In this document: one piece after another, positions 15,851 through 25,198 of the stretch
Numbering within the stretch: position 1 is the first letter of the stretch
Layout of the letters: every line of letters starts with the position of its first letter
From: Paenibacillus cellulositrophicus
GTDB lineage: Bacteria > Bacillota > Bacilli > Paenibacillales > Paenibacillaceae
Assembly: GCF_009363095.1 (NCBI RefSeq)
Contig: NZ_CP045296.1
Location: 124,001-188,000, forward strand
Length of the DNA stretch: 64,000 bases
Reading direction: 5' to 3'
Program-made: the position numbers and the translations under genes
Notes under the pieces: generated by a model
What the model was told of the DNA's origin: nothing
What the model saw: only the letters and a program-made list of their open reading frames with translations
Database searches by the model: none

Positions 15851-16594
15851 ATGAAATTTGATTCCAAAGTAGCGATTGTTACCGGCGGCGCCAGCGGCAT
15901 CGGGGAAGCGACGGTACGGATGTTTGCTTCCGAAGGGGCGAAGGTCGTTATCGCCGATTTTTCGGACAGGGGCCAGACCCTCTCAGAGGAGCTGAACGCA
16001 CAGGGATACGATACGCTGTTCGTCAAAACAGATGTGACGCAAGAAGCCGAGGTACAGCGAATGGTCGAGCAGACGGTCGCCAAGTTCGGCAAGCTGGACA
16101 TCCTGTTCGCCAACGCGGGTATCGCCAAGGACGGACCGGCGGACCGGTTATCGTCGGACAGCTGGCAGCGGACGATCGACATTAACCTGACCGGTGTATT
16201 TTTAAGCGACAAATATGCGATCCAGCAGATGCTGGCCCAAGGAACGGGCGGGGCAATCGTGAACTGCGGATCCATTCACAGCCATGTGGGCAAGGCGGGT
16301 GTCACGGCCTATGCTTCCGCCAAAGGAGGGGTGAAGCTGTTGACCCAGTCAATGGCAGCCGATTATGCCGCCAAGGGCATCCGGATCAATGCGGTGTGCC
16401 CGGGATATATCGACACGCCGCTCATTCAGGGCAGGGACGAAGCCATAACCGCACATCTGACTGCCCTTCATCCGATGGGGCGGCTCGGCAAGCCGGAAGA
16501 AGTCGCCAAAGCCGTGCTGTTCCTGGCGAGCGAGGATGCTTCCTTCATCACTGGCGCCAGCTTGCTGGTCGACGGGGGATACACGGCGGTATAA
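15851..16594 (+). CDS. Short-chain dehydrogenase/reductase (SDR)
   Basis: 247 residues. Motifs TGGASGIG, ANAG (variant of NNAG), SIHS and YASAKGG, then PGYIDTPLI and LLVDGGYTAV. AspADFSD after strand two again suggests NAD. It is a paralogue of the preceding SDR, cotranscribed with it and ended by a strong terminator. Substrates cannot be inferred; two successive oxidations or epimerisation through a keto intermediate are possible. Confidence 0.92.
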   Translation: MKFDSKVAIVTGGASGIGEATVRMFASEGAKVVIADFSDRGQTLSEELNAQGYDTLFVKTDVTQEAEVQRMVEQTVAKFGKLDILFANAGIAKDGPADRLSSDSWQRTIDINLTGVFLSDKYAIQQMLAQGTGGAIVNCGSIHSHVGKAGVTAYASAKGGVKLLTQSMAADYAAKGIRINAVCPGYIDTPLIQGRDEAITAHLTALHPMGRLGKPEEVAKAVLFLASEDASFITGASLLVDGGYTAV

Positions 16595-16635
16595 TAAAAG
16601 TACCTGCTGGGCATGATAGAGTACTAAACCGATAC

Positions 16636-16689
16636 AGCGCAGAATATGGAGTGGGGCAACCCCGTAATGCTCCTGTTCTGCGCTTTTTT
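16636..16689 (+). terminator. Intrinsic terminator of the SDR operon
   Basis: Outer stem AGCGCAGAA/TTCTGCGCT (16636-16644 with 16676-16684) contains a second GC-rich stem-loop and is followed by T residues. Confidence 0.92.
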
Positions 16690-16974
16690 GTATTGAATGA
16701 TGCCTGAATACTCTTAGGATATGGAAAAAGAAATTCGCTTATCAACTTGATCACAACGGGTAAGACCGGGTGGGAGTTTTCGATTTTGCTGGTCGGAAAT
16801 GCCGTGTTTTGGTGGACCCGGGTATTTTTTAAGCGGAAAACAGAGTGAATATCGTGAGCAGCAGAAGGTGAACCAAGCTCTGCTATAGAAATTAGCTGTA
16901 TGGCTGATATTCCGATGCTTGCATGTAGCGGCATGGATATGCGCAGCACTATAACAGCAGGGAGGTAGCTCGTT
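16690..16974. other. Intergenic region before the N-acetyltransferase gene
   Basis: 285 bp with no supported gene. A 33-codon frame at 16747-16848 (TTG start) encodes a hydrophobic stretch ILLVGNAVFWW followed by basic residues, but lacks a ribosome site. No clear promoter consensus was found; the promoter of the next gene should be here. Confidence 0.5.
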
Positions 16975-17760
16975 GTGACTAACCATCCATCGCAGAGGCC
17001 GGAAATTCAGGCTTATCTGGACCGGATCGGATTCCATGGCAAGCTGGACAATGGGGCGGACACGCTGGCGGAACTGCAGCACTGCCATATTTACAGCGTA
17101 CCCTATGAAAATTTGGATATTTTAAACAGTGTGCCCTTATCGCTAGACATCCCGGACCTGTACGACAAAATCGTCGTGCGCAAGCGCGGCGGATACTGCT
17201 TTGAGCTCAATGCGCTGTTTGGCTGGCTGCTGGGCGAACTGGGATTTCCCGTGACCCACTATTTCGCCAGATTTTGGCGCGATGAGGATAACCTGCCCCC
17301 GAAGCGCAGGCATCATGTTCTTCAGGTCGAAGCAGAAGGCGCCTGGTATTTATGCGATGTCGGGGTAGGCGGAAATGTCCCCGGCAGGCCTGTGCTGATC
17401 AAGGAGCATCTGGAACAGCAGCAGGGAACCGAATGCTATCGTCTTGACCGGGATCCGTTCTTCGGCTGGCAGCTGATGGAGCGGAAAGGGGAGGACTGGC
17501 GGCTCATTTATTCTTTTGCCGAAGAGCCCCAGCTGCCGCGGGATTATGTGATGGCCTCGTTCTGGTGCGAGCATGCTCCGGAATCGATTTTCAGACAAGG
17601 TCCGATGGTGTTTATCCGCACGTCGGAAGGGCGAAACACGGTCGCTGGCGACGAATTCCGGATCTTTGCCGGCAAGGAGGTGCGCATTCTCACTCCCCGG
17701 ACACCGGAAGAGAAGCGGGATGCGTTCAGGCAGTATTTTGGCATTGTCCTCCCTGAATAA
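16975..17760 (+). CDS. Arylamine N-acetyltransferase
   Basis: 261 residues. The NAT signature is complete: RGGYCFELN with the catalytic Cys75, RRHHVLQVE supplying the His at 113 or 114, and CDVGVGG with Asp128. It transfers acetyl from acetyl-CoA to aromatic amines, and in related bacteria also serves in specialised metabolism. The GTG start is 8 bases after GGGAGGTAG. It is a monocistronic unit ended by a bidirectional terminator. Confidence 0.95.
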   Translation: MTNHPSQRPEIQAYLDRIGFHGKLDNGADTLAELQHCHIYSVPYENLDILNSVPLSLDIPDLYDKIVVRKRGGYCFELNALFGWLLGELGFPVTHYFARFWRDEDNLPPKRRHHVLQVEAEGAWYLCDVGVGGNVPGRPVLIKEHLEQQQGTECYRLDRDPFFGWQLMERKGEDWRLIYSFAEEPQLPRDYVMASFWCEHAPESIFRQGPMVFIRTSEGRNTVAGDEFRIFAGKEVRILTPRTPEEKRDAFRQYFGIVLPE

Positions 17761-17810
17761 AATGACTGCTGCTCCCATCAAGATTGGGCGTGGGCAGCCG
17801 CATCATAATG

Positions 17811-17852
17811 AAAAGTGCCGTTTCCCTTTGGAAGGGATAACGGCACTTTTTT
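17811..17852. terminator. Bidirectional terminator between NAT and SDR genes
   Basis: AAAAGTGCCGTT (17811-17822) pairs with AACGGCACTTTT (17839-17850) around an inner CCC/GGG stem; T runs on both strands. Confidence 0.92.
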
Positions 17853-17869
17853 GCTGTTGGCGGTACACA

Positions 17870-18664
17870 CTAAAATACGCTCCGGACTAACCCGCCGTCG
17901 ATCCGCAGCGCGGCCCCGTTGATCGCAGAGGAGAGGGGGCTGCTGATGAACGTGACGAGGTGAGCAATTTCCTCCGGCCGGATCAACCGCTGAATGATCG
18001 AGGTCGGCCGGTTCTCCCGCATGAAGCGCTGCTCAGCCTCCTGGATCGTTAACGATTCCCCCGGATACAGGGTATCGAGCATTGTCTCAACCCCCTCTGT
18101 CAGGGTGGAGCCGGGCATCACGGTATTAACCGTCACGTTCGTGCCCTTGGTCAGCTCGGCCAGGCTGCGGGAGATCGACAGCTGCATCGTCTTGGTGGCG
18201 CTGTAATGCGCCATCTCCTGCGACGGCATAACGGCGGCTTCGCTGGCAATGAAAATAATTCTTCCGCGGTCCTGCTGCATCATCCGTTTCAAATAATGCC
18301 GGCTCAAGCGGACACCGCTCATAATGTTGACCTCAAAGAAGCGGAACCATTCCTCATCCGGAATATCGAAAAATTCGGCCGGTTCAAAAATGCCCAGATT
18401 GTTCACCACGATATCGACATCCGGATGCTGTTCCATCATGGTGAGACAGCCTTGTTCCGTTCCCAGATCGGCGACTGCGGGAACGAGTTCGGCTCCGGTA
18501 TGCCGCCCCCGGATTTCTTCGATCGTTTCGTGGACCTTGTCTTCACGGCGGCCGTTAATCAGAACTTTGGCCCCTTCTGCAGCCAGTGAAGACGCGATCG
18601 CCTTGCCGATGCCGGAAGTGGAGCCGGTGACAAGCGCGGTTTGTCCAGATAGCTGAAGCTCCAT
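17870..18664 (-). CDS. Short-chain dehydrogenase/reductase (SDR)
   Basis: 264 residues from the ATG at 18664. An in-frame ATG six codons upstream encodes GGAGGAGGG, which is clearly the ribosome site for 18664. Motifs: TGSTSGIG, NNLG, IFIASEAA and HYSATK with catalytic Tyr and Lys, and the basic NGRRED after strand two, which suggests NADP. The last residues are IDGGLVRSVF. Monocistronic, with no regulator adjacent. Confidence 0.92.
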   Translation of the reverse strand: MELQLSGQTALVTGSTSGIGKAIASSLAAEGAKVLINGRREDKVHETIEEIRGRHTGAELVPAVADLGTEQGCLTMMEQHPDVDIVVNNLGIFEPAEFFDIPDEEWFRFFEVNIMSGVRLSRHYLKRMMQQDRGRIIFIASEAAVMPSQEMAHYSATKTMQLSISRSLAELTKGTNVTVNTVMPGSTLTEGVETMLDTLYPGESLTIQEAEQRFMRENRPTSIIQRLIRPEEIAHLVTFISSPLSSAINGAALRIDGGLVRSVF

Positions 18665-18831
18665 AATAATACCCTCCTCCATAAGAATCCCTAAATAGGA
18701 TCCCTACAATTTAATCTTTTATACCACTAGTTTCCAGTTCTTCATTCTAACTGTCAAGTCTGCCTCGCATCAAAAGTTCAAAACTTCAGACATCCGTCAC
18801 CTGCCGGCCGGAACAGAGGAGGTGTTTGCCA
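18665..18831. other. Intergenic region upstream of small ORFs
   Basis: No convincing gene or sigma-A promoter seen. The ribosome site AGGAGGTG at 18817-18824 serves the small ORF at 18832. Confidence 0.4.
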
Positions 18832-19044
18832 GTGATCGGAGTAACGATTCTAGCAGAATGGCTTTGATCTATGAAAATCAAGGTGCAGTACAACTCTCCG
18901 CTCGGCGCATACCTGGTCAATATCGGCTCGGTCGTCATCGGCATCATCGTGCTGCTTACCTGGTCGCTCCGCAAGAAAAACAGGGTGGACTGGAACCGCA
19001 TTGAGCCGGAAGACGCTAAGCCGGTAAGTTATGTACAAGCATAA
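18832..19044 (+). CDS. Small single-span membrane protein with in-frame TGA (11 codons, then 57-residue ORF)
   Basis: A strong AGGAGGTG lies 7 bases before GTG 18832, which opens an 11-residue frame (MIGVTILAEWL) ending at TGA 18865-18867. One codon later, in the same frame, ATG 18871 begins a 57-residue ORF with one membrane span (residues about 13-31, GAYLVNIGSVVIGIIVLLT) and a charged tail RKKNRVDWNRIEPED, ending at 19044. The second ATG has no ribosome site of its own. A terminator follows at 19069. It could be two coupled peptides, one gene broken by a stop, or stop readthrough. I do not recognise the family. Confidence 0.45.
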
Positions 19045-19068
19045 TCCGGAAAGAAAAACCGATGGAAG

Positions 19069-19093
19069 GCGGGCTCTGTGGGAGCCCGCTTTT
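19069..19093 (+). terminator. Intrinsic terminator after the small membrane ORF
   Basis: GCGGGCTC (19069-19076) pairs with GAGCCCGC (19082-19089), loop TGTGG, then TTTT. It supports a real transcript over 18832-19044. Confidence 0.85.
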
Positions 19094-19263
19094 GTCATTC
19101 GTGTGTAGACGTGCGGTATTGTGAGCAATCTGGGGGAATGGCGGGCTGGGAGGATTCCGGGCATGGTTTTCCCGTACATTTCCACCGTTTTCCTGCCTTG
19201 TGCGCTCCTTTTGGCTGAGAATATAATCAGCTTATTACACGACATATCGAAGAAGGAGAAGTC

Positions 19264-20658
19264 ATGGGAATATGGGTGCGTGAACGGTCGTTTTACAGCA
19301 TGTTTATCCGGTTAACCGTGCTGATCGGACTGCAAAATATCATTACGCTTGGCGTCAACTTGTCGGATAATCTGCTGCTTGGAGGATACAGTGAATCCGC
19401 GCTGTCCGGGGTTGCGCTGGCCAACCAGATCCAGTTTATTTTGCATATGCTGGTCATGGGCGCGGCCGAAGGGCTGGTCATCCTGTCCTCCCGAAATTGG
19501 GGCGCCAAAAATATAGACGCCATCAAACGAGCCTCCAGCATCGGAATGCGGATCGCCCTGGCTGTAAGCGTAATCATGTGGGCGGTCGTTTTTTTCTTCC
19601 CGCACGGCTGCCTGTCGCTGTTTACGAACGAGCAGAACGTGATCGCGGAAGGAGCGAAGTATTTAAAGATCATCTGTTTTTCGTACATATTTTTTGCGGT
19701 GACCAACATTTTGCTGGCGGCGCTCCGCAGCGTTGAGGTCGTGCGGATCGGCTTTCTCGTTTCGCTGTCCACTTTGATCATTAATGTGTGCCTGAATTAC
19801 CTGCTGATTTATGGCCACCTGGGCTTCCCGCGCCTTGGGGTGAGCGGTTCAGCCATCGCCACACTGACCGCAAGGGTGATCGAATGCGTGATCGTCCTCA
19901 CCTTCGTGAAGAAGTTCGATCAGCGGATCCGCTTTAGGCTGAAAGATTTTTACAGCATCGACAAGTCTCTGTTTAAGCAGTATCTGCGGATCGGATCACC
20001 TGTGCTGATGGCCAACCTGCTGTGGGCCGTATCGATGGGTGCCCAGACCGCCATCCTGGGCCATATGGGCGAGGCGGCGATCGCCGCCAACAGCGTGGCG
20101 AACACGATTTTTCAGCTGGTCACGGTCGTTACTTACGCATCGGCCAGCGCGACGGCGGTCATCATCGGCAAGACGATCGGGGAAGGGAATACGGGAAAGG
20201 TCATTTCCTACAGCAAAACGCTGCAGCTGCTGTACTTGATCATCGGCGTACTGACCGCGGTCCTGCTGTTTGCCGTGAAGGACGTCGTCCTCGATCTGTA
20301 TGCAATATCGGAAAGCTCCAAAACGCTGGCCCTGCAGTTCATGACCATTCTGTCGGTGACGGTCGTCGGTACGGCATACCAGATGCCTGCCTTGACCGGC
20401 ATTGTCCGCAGCGGAGGAGACACCAAGTTCGTCCTGTACAACGACTTCATTTTCATGTGGCTCATTGTGCTGCCGGCTTCGGCGCTGTGTGCGTTTGTGT
20501 TTGATCTGTCGCCGGTTATTACGTTTATGTGCCTCAAATGCGATCAAATCCTGAAATGCTTTGTTGCGATCGTAAAAGTGAACAGGTACCGCTGGATCCG
20601 GGTGTTCGACGATCGTGGCGGGAAGCCGAAGGACGCTGGCGGCAATGTCGCAACCTGA
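19264..20658 (+). CDS. MATE-family efflux transporter
   Basis: 464 residues with about twelve membrane segments in two homologous halves. The start MFIRLTVLIGLQNIITLGVNLSDNLLLG and the repeats ANQIQFI and AANSVANTIFQ are typical of the MATE/DinF-like group. It probably exports organic cations or metabolites by Na+ or H+ antiport. The start follows AAGGAGAAG. It is 55 bp upstream of a flavoprotein gene with no terminator between, so the two may be cotranscribed. Confidence 0.93.
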   Translation: MGIWVRERSFYSMFIRLTVLIGLQNIITLGVNLSDNLLLGGYSESALSGVALANQIQFILHMLVMGAAEGLVILSSRNWGAKNIDAIKRASSIGMRIALAVSVIMWAVVFFFPHGCLSLFTNEQNVIAEGAKYLKIICFSYIFFAVTNILLAALRSVEVVRIGFLVSLSTLIINVCLNYLLIYGHLGFPRLGVSGSAIATLTARVIECVIVLTFVKKFDQRIRFRLKDFYSIDKSLFKQYLRIGSPVLMANLLWAVSMGAQTAILGHMGEAAIAANSVANTIFQLVTVVTYASASATAVIIGKTIGEGNTGKVISYSKTLQLLYLIIGVLTAVLLFAVKDVVLDLYAISESSKTLALQFMTILSVTVVGTAYQMPALTGIVRSGGDTKFVLYNDFIFMWLIVLPASALCAFVFDLSPVITFMCLKCDQILKCFVAIVKVNRYRWIRVFDDRGGKPKDAGGNVAT

Positions 20659-20713
20659 TGCAGGATGATCACCATCGGGCAGCGGTCTGAATGGAAGGAG
20701 CGATTCGCTTAAG

Positions 20714-21613
20714 ATGATATGGGACTGCGCGATCATCGGCGGAGGACCCGCCGGACTGAATGCCGCATTGGTGCTGGGGCGCTCCCGCAGGACGGCGGCG
20801 CTGATCGATAATGACCAGCCGCGAAACCGGGTCACAAGGGTATCGCATGGCTATCTGACGCGGGACGGCGTCCGCCCTGAACAATTCCGAAGCTTGGCTT
20901 ATGAGGAGATCGGGAGGTATCCTACCGTTCGCCGGTTCATGGCAACGGCTCTGGAGGTGAATCCGGCCCGCGGTGCATTCCGCGTTACCACTTCGATGCG
21001 GGAAGAAGTGTGGGCCAGAACGCTGATTCTGGCTACCGGGCTGCACGAAACGCTGCCCCGCATTCCCGGCCTAGAGCCGCTGTATGGAAAAAGCATCTTT
21101 AATTGCGTTTATTGCGACGGCTATGAGCTGCAGGACCGGCCATTGTTTGTGCTGTCGGAGCAGCCGGGACTGTATCACTTCGTCAAGACGGTTCACCATT
21201 GGAGCCGGGATTTAATCGTCCTGACGAACGGCAAGCCTGTTCTGACGTCTGGGGAAAAGGAAAGGCTCCAATTCAAGGGGTTGCCTGTTGTGGAGGAGCC
21301 GATTCATTCGTTCAGGGGAGACGGAGGGCAGTTAACGGAAGTTGTATTTCACAGTGGTGCTTTCGTTCCGCGAGCCGGAGGCTTCATCGTACCCCATTGG
21401 TCGCAGAAGGCTCCCTTCGCGGCGCAGCTGGGCTGCCGGCCCGATGGAGCGGGCGGCATTGCTGTGGATGAACTGGGCAGAACGAGCGTGAAGGGTGTGT
21501 ACGCTGCTGGCGATACCGCCCGTTTCGGGCCTTCGCAGCTGATCATTGCCGCAGGACAGGGGAGCAAAGCCGCCATGGCAGTGAATGCGGACCTGATCGA
21601 TGAGGAGTTTTGA
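20714..21613 (+). CDS. Thioredoxin-reductase-like FAD oxidoreductase
   Basis: 299 residues. The FAD Rossmann loop GGGPAGLNAAL (residues about 9-19), ATGLHE, the redox pair CVYCDG (residues about 135-140) and the C-terminal GVYAAGDTARF place it with TrxB-like proteins. The second nucleotide site is abnormal: where TrxB has GGGxSA the sequence reads FVLSEQPGLYHF, so NADPH binding may be altered or lost. Similar short relatives handle disulfides in specialised metabolism or use ferredoxin. The neighbour is a MATE exporter. Confidence 0.88.
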   Translation: MIWDCAIIGGGPAGLNAALVLGRSRRTAALIDNDQPRNRVTRVSHGYLTRDGVRPEQFRSLAYEEIGRYPTVRRFMATALEVNPARGAFRVTTSMREEVWARTLILATGLHETLPRIPGLEPLYGKSIFNCVYCDGYELQDRPLFVLSEQPGLYHFVKTVHHWSRDLIVLTNGKPVLTSGEKERLQFKGLPVVEEPIHSFRGDGGQLTEVVFHSGAFVPRAGGFIVPHWSQKAPFAAQLGCRPDGAGGIAVDELGRTSVKGVYAAGDTARFGPSQLIIAAGQGSKAAMAVNADLIDEEF

Positions 21614-21680
21614 TGGGAACGATGCTCGCTGTAGAACCAATTTCAGCATTTATATAATCGTACATCGTATCCGTTCCACG

Positions 21681-21722
21681 GGCCATATTCCCGGTTTCTT
21701 CTTGGGAATACGGCCTTTTTTT
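21681..21722. terminator. Terminator between flavoprotein and lipoprotein genes
   Basis: GGCCATATTCCC (21681-21692) pairs with GGGAATACGGCC (21704-21715) with one mismatch, followed by seven or more T residues. It overlaps the minus-strand stop codon at 21721. Confidence 0.88.
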
Positions 21723-22419
21723 AGTATGGATGATCCAACCGATCAAGCAATTGATCCGCCACCTTTCGCTCGCCTTCGGACAGGCTGCCGGTTTGCTTCA
21801 ACTGCTCCAATTTCGCCTTGACCTTGGCGGTATCCTGATAACTTAGTCCATAAGCCAGATGGGATACTACGGACTCGACTTGAGATGGAGTTTCCAATTC
21901 TGCGAGTGCTTCGATGAACTTGGATGGTTCCCGCGTGTACAGCTCGGCCAGAATGGCCGCATAACTCTCGGCAGAAGCCCCGTCCGTACCGTTACCTGCT
22001 CTTACGATGTTAGGATAATCTCCGGCTTCGATCTTATCCAGTTGTTTATAGAGATACTCAACGGTCTCAAGCGTCTTATGGCCGCTGATCCGGTTATACG
22101 TCGTCCAATTGATCCCCGCGATTTGCCGCATCATTTGAGCCACTTTCTCCTTATCGCCAATGTCTGTCCGGGAATAGATTTCGTACAGCGCTTTTTCCGC
22201 GACGATCTTCCCGCCTCCTTTGGGAATGACGGCCGCTTGCGGGGAACCGTTCGTCTCGGATTGACCGGCCGAATCGGCGGTAGGCTGCTGCCCGGAAGTG
22301 CTGGAGCTGCTTGGCGCAGACCCTGTAGCAACGTGATCTGAATCCGAAGAATCGGCACAGGCGCTGAGCGATCCGCACAGTATCGCACACACGGCAAACA
22401 ACGCAAATTTGTGGTTCAT
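21721..22419 (-). CDS. Putative lipoprotein of unknown function
   Basis: 232 residues from the ATG at 22419. A lipoprotein signal peptide ends in the lipobox LSAC with Cys21. A Ser/Thr/Gln-rich linker (residues about 22-60) precedes a helical domain of about 160 residues with no motif I recognise. The frame is open for 51 codons upstream, but those residues lack signal character and the lipobox position fixes the start. Expected at the outer face of the membrane. Confidence 0.8.
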   Translation of the reverse strand: MNHKFALFAVCAILCGSLSACADSSDSDHVATGSAPSSSSTSGQQPTADSAGQSETNGSPQAAVIPKGGGKIVAEKALYEIYSRTDIGDKEKVAQMMRQIAGINWTTYNRISGHKTLETVEYLYKQLDKIEAGDYPNIVRAGNGTDGASAESYAAILAELYTREPSKFIEALAELETPSQVESVVSHLAYGLSYQDTAKVKAKLEQLKQTGSLSEGERKVADQLLDRLDHPY

Positions 22420-22666
22420 CAGAAATCTCAACCCTTTCTTGTATATCTGGATACATATTCCAGACGTTATAAAGGGATAAAAGTTGCTGTGAACAGGGTG
22501 AGTTAGCAAATTTATACAGCAGAGGATGAGAAAATTATCGTATCGGCATCCGTCAGCAAGGCCTTTTGACAACTCATCTCCCCTAGTCTGAAACCAAGCA
22601 ATACTTATGAACTATCTTCATCTGCTATAATTAGGTCTAATGATGCGTTAAGGAGGCCGCGCAAGT

Positions 22667-25198
22667 ATGGCGAATTCAGTTTTTGAGCTGCTCGAGATCG
22701 ATGACAGCCTTCCGTTTGACGTATCCCTGCACAGTGTGAATTACGTGCCCAGCCATTGGCATAACAGCGTTGAGATCATTTTTGTGCTGCGGGGAACGCT
22801 TGAGGTTTCGATTGACACGGTCAGCCATACGCTCAAGGAAGGGGATGTGCTGCTGATTAACCAGCATCATGTCCATGAGGTCATTGGCCTGGACATGAAC
22901 ATTATCGCCACCTACCAAATTCCAACCGCTTATTTGAAAGAACATATTGCAGGTTTTGAGGGCTTTTCCTTTGCATTTCAGGCCAGTAAGGCTGGTCCGG
23001 AATCCCGCGATGCTGTTTCCCGGCTGCGCCGGCTGCTTGCCGAGATGGTCCAGCTCAAATACAAGCAGACAGAGACGTACGGACTGGAGATGCAGGCCGC
23101 GATGCTTGGCGTTCTTTCCATCCTGGTCAAGCAGTTCAAGGTCCCGCTGTCCGAAGGCGGCATCAGTGAGCGGTACATGGACCGGATGCTGCGGATTATT
23201 ACGTATATCGATAACCATTACCGCGAGCCCATCACCCTTCAGTCCATAGCGGATCGTGAGTTTCTGTCCGTGCCTTATTTATCGAAATTTTTCAGCGAAA
23301 ATATCGGACTGAATTTTCAGGCTTATCTGACCAGCATTCGGTTAAAAAATGCCGTCGAGGATCTGCTGCGCCAAGAGGAAATCCCAATCGCCGATTTGGC
23401 CATGTTTCACGGTTTTCCGAACGCCAAGTCGTTCTATTCCGCGTTTAAGAACAGATACCATGTGACACCGAACGAGTATCGGAAACAATACCGGCCGGAG
23501 CCGGGAAAGAAGAAGGAGAAATCGACATCGAATTATATGGAGTTCAATCAATCCAGCGCTCTCGGGATTATCAATCAATACCTGGAGCGGGCTGCATCGC
23601 CGGGCGACAGGGAGGTGCATTCGCTGGAAACGCTCACCCGCCAGGTGGATGCGGCCGTGAGGACCCAGGCGATATCGCATACGTGGAAAAACTTGATCAC
23701 GATCGGCAAAGCCAAGGAAGGGCTTCATGCTGACGTTCAGCGGCAGCTCCGTTACGTTCAGGAGCGGTGTCCGTTTCGCTTTTTGCGTTTTCACGGCATT
23801 TTTGATGACGGCATGATGGTTTACCACGAGAGGGAGGACGGGCAGCCCGCCTACAATTTCCGGCTCGTCGACCAATTATTTGATTTTCTGCTCTCCATTC
23901 ATCTGAAACCGTTTGTGGAGCTCGGGTTTATGCCCTCCGCGCTCGCGGCGGATCCGGAAAAAGGGCTCTATTTTCGCAGAAGCTATACAAGCCCGCCAAA
24001 GTCCCTCGACACCTGGTGCGAGCTCATTGATCGATTTATCCGGCACTGCATGAACCGGTACGGTCCGGCGGAGGTCGAGAGCTGGATGTTCGAATTTTGG
24101 AACGAGCCGGAGCTCGAGGTGTACTGGCCGGGAACGGATGAAGAGTACTTCGAGTTGTATTCCCGAACTTTCCATACGATGAAGAACATTTCTCGGAATC
24201 TGCGGATCGGGGCGCCAGGGCGGATTATAACGCTTCGCTCCAACTTGTTCAGCGAGCGGTTTTTTGCCTTTTGCCGGGAACGGGAATGCCTGCCTGACTT
24301 TATCCCGTGCCATTTTTATCCGCATGAAAATCTCGAGGGCTTCTTCGAGCCGGATGAGGAACAAAGCGAGCTTCGCAAACTGGAGCCGTACCGCATCCTG
24401 CTGGAGGAATTCCGGGGCATTTCGCCGAACCCGGATTATTTACGGGACATGCTGACCCGGGAGAAGCAGCTTCTTGAAAAGGAAGGCCTGTCGGACCGCG
24501 AGATATACCTGACGGAATTCAATTCCACGGCATTTCACAGGGAACTGACCAACGATACGCTGTACAAGGCGGCATACATTGCGAAAAATCTGATCGATAA
24601 TCTCGACCGGATTCAGGGCTTCGGCTACTGGGTGCTCAGTGACAATATCGAGGAAACGTCGGCTTCCCCTGCGTTGTTCCACGGCGGGCTGGGTCTGATC
24701 GCCCAATACGGGATTCCGAAGCCGGCTATGTATGCCTACGAGCTGCTGGCCAAGCTGGGGGATCAGCTTATTGAACGCGGCGAAGGCTATATTGTGACGA
24801 AGAGCGCGAATGCCTATCAGATACTGTGCTACAATTACTGCCACTTCGATGACCTGTATGCCCTGGGGGATACTTCGTTCGTAACACCGACCAGCCGGTA
24901 CAGCGGGTTCAAAAACGAGAGAACCGTCAAGCTGGAATTCCAGCTGGATGGAATAGACAGCGGCAGGTATAAAATCGTCCGCCGATCCTTGAACCGGTCG
25001 AGCGGGAGCGGCTTTGACGTGTGGGTGGGAATGGGTGCACCGTCTATCATGACCGGGGAGGATCTGAATTACATTAAGCAGAGATCAGAGCCCGGCCGTC
25101 ATATCACCCACGTCGATGTGGAGAACCGCCATATGACCTGTACCTTTACCCTGGAACCGCACGCTGTCGAGCTCGTCGAGGTGATTCCGGTCATTTGA
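22667..25198 (+). CDS. AraC-type regulator fused to a GH39 (beta-xylosidase-like) domain
   Basis: 843 residues. Residues 1-150 form an AraC-type cupin sensor (HWHNSVEIIFVLRGTLEV). Residues about 168-275 are two helix-turn-helix units (LQSIADREFLSVPYLSKFF and IADLAMFHGFPNAKSFYSAF). From about 290 onward there is a GH39 domain with the acid/base Glu480 in EFWNEPE and the nucleophile Glu617 in LTEFNS. Both catalytic Glu are kept. No signal peptide, so it is cytoplasmic. It probably senses or processes xylan-derived sugars and controls the MFS and GH3 genes downstream. TATAAT at 22626-22631 and TAAGGAGG precede it. Confidence 0.93.
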   Translation: MANSVFELLEIDDSLPFDVSLHSVNYVPSHWHNSVEIIFVLRGTLEVSIDTVSHTLKEGDVLLINQHHVHEVIGLDMNIIATYQIPTAYLKEHIAGFEGFSFAFQASKAGPESRDAVSRLRRLLAEMVQLKYKQTETYGLEMQAAMLGVLSILVKQFKVPLSEGGISERYMDRMLRIITYIDNHYREPITLQSIADREFLSVPYLSKFFSENIGLNFQAYLTSIRLKNAVEDLLRQEEIPIADLAMFHGFPNAKSFYSAFKNRYHVTPNEYRKQYRPEPGKKKEKSTSNYMEFNQSSALGIINQYLERAASPGDREVHSLETLTRQVDAAVRTQAISHTWKNLITIGKAKEGLHADVQRQLRYVQERCPFRFLRFHGIFDDGMMVYHEREDGQPAYNFRLVDQLFDFLLSIHLKPFVELGFMPSALAADPEKGLYFRRSYTSPPKSLDTWCELIDRFIRHCMNRYGPAEVESWMFEFWNEPELEVYWPGTDEEYFELYSRTFHTMKNISRNLRIGAPGRIITLRSNLFSERFFAFCRERECLPDFIPCHFYPHENLEGFFEPDEEQSELRKLEPYRILLEEFRGISPNPDYLRDMLTREKQLLEKEGLSDREIYLTEFNSTAFHRELTNDTLYKAAYIAKNLIDNLDRIQGFGYWVLSDNIEETSASPALFHGGLGLIAQYGIPKPAMYAYELLAKLGDQLIERGEGYIVTKSANAYQILCYNYCHFDDLYALGDTSFVTPTSRYSGFKNERTVKLEFQLDGIDSGRYKIVRRSLNRSSGSGFDVWVGMGAPSIMTGEDLNYIKQRSEPGRHITHVDVENRHMTCTFTLEPHAVELVEVIPVI

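Noticed and set aside
16747..16848. 33-codon hydrophobic ORF
   Set aside because: Membrane-like sequence but only a TTG start and no ribosome site.
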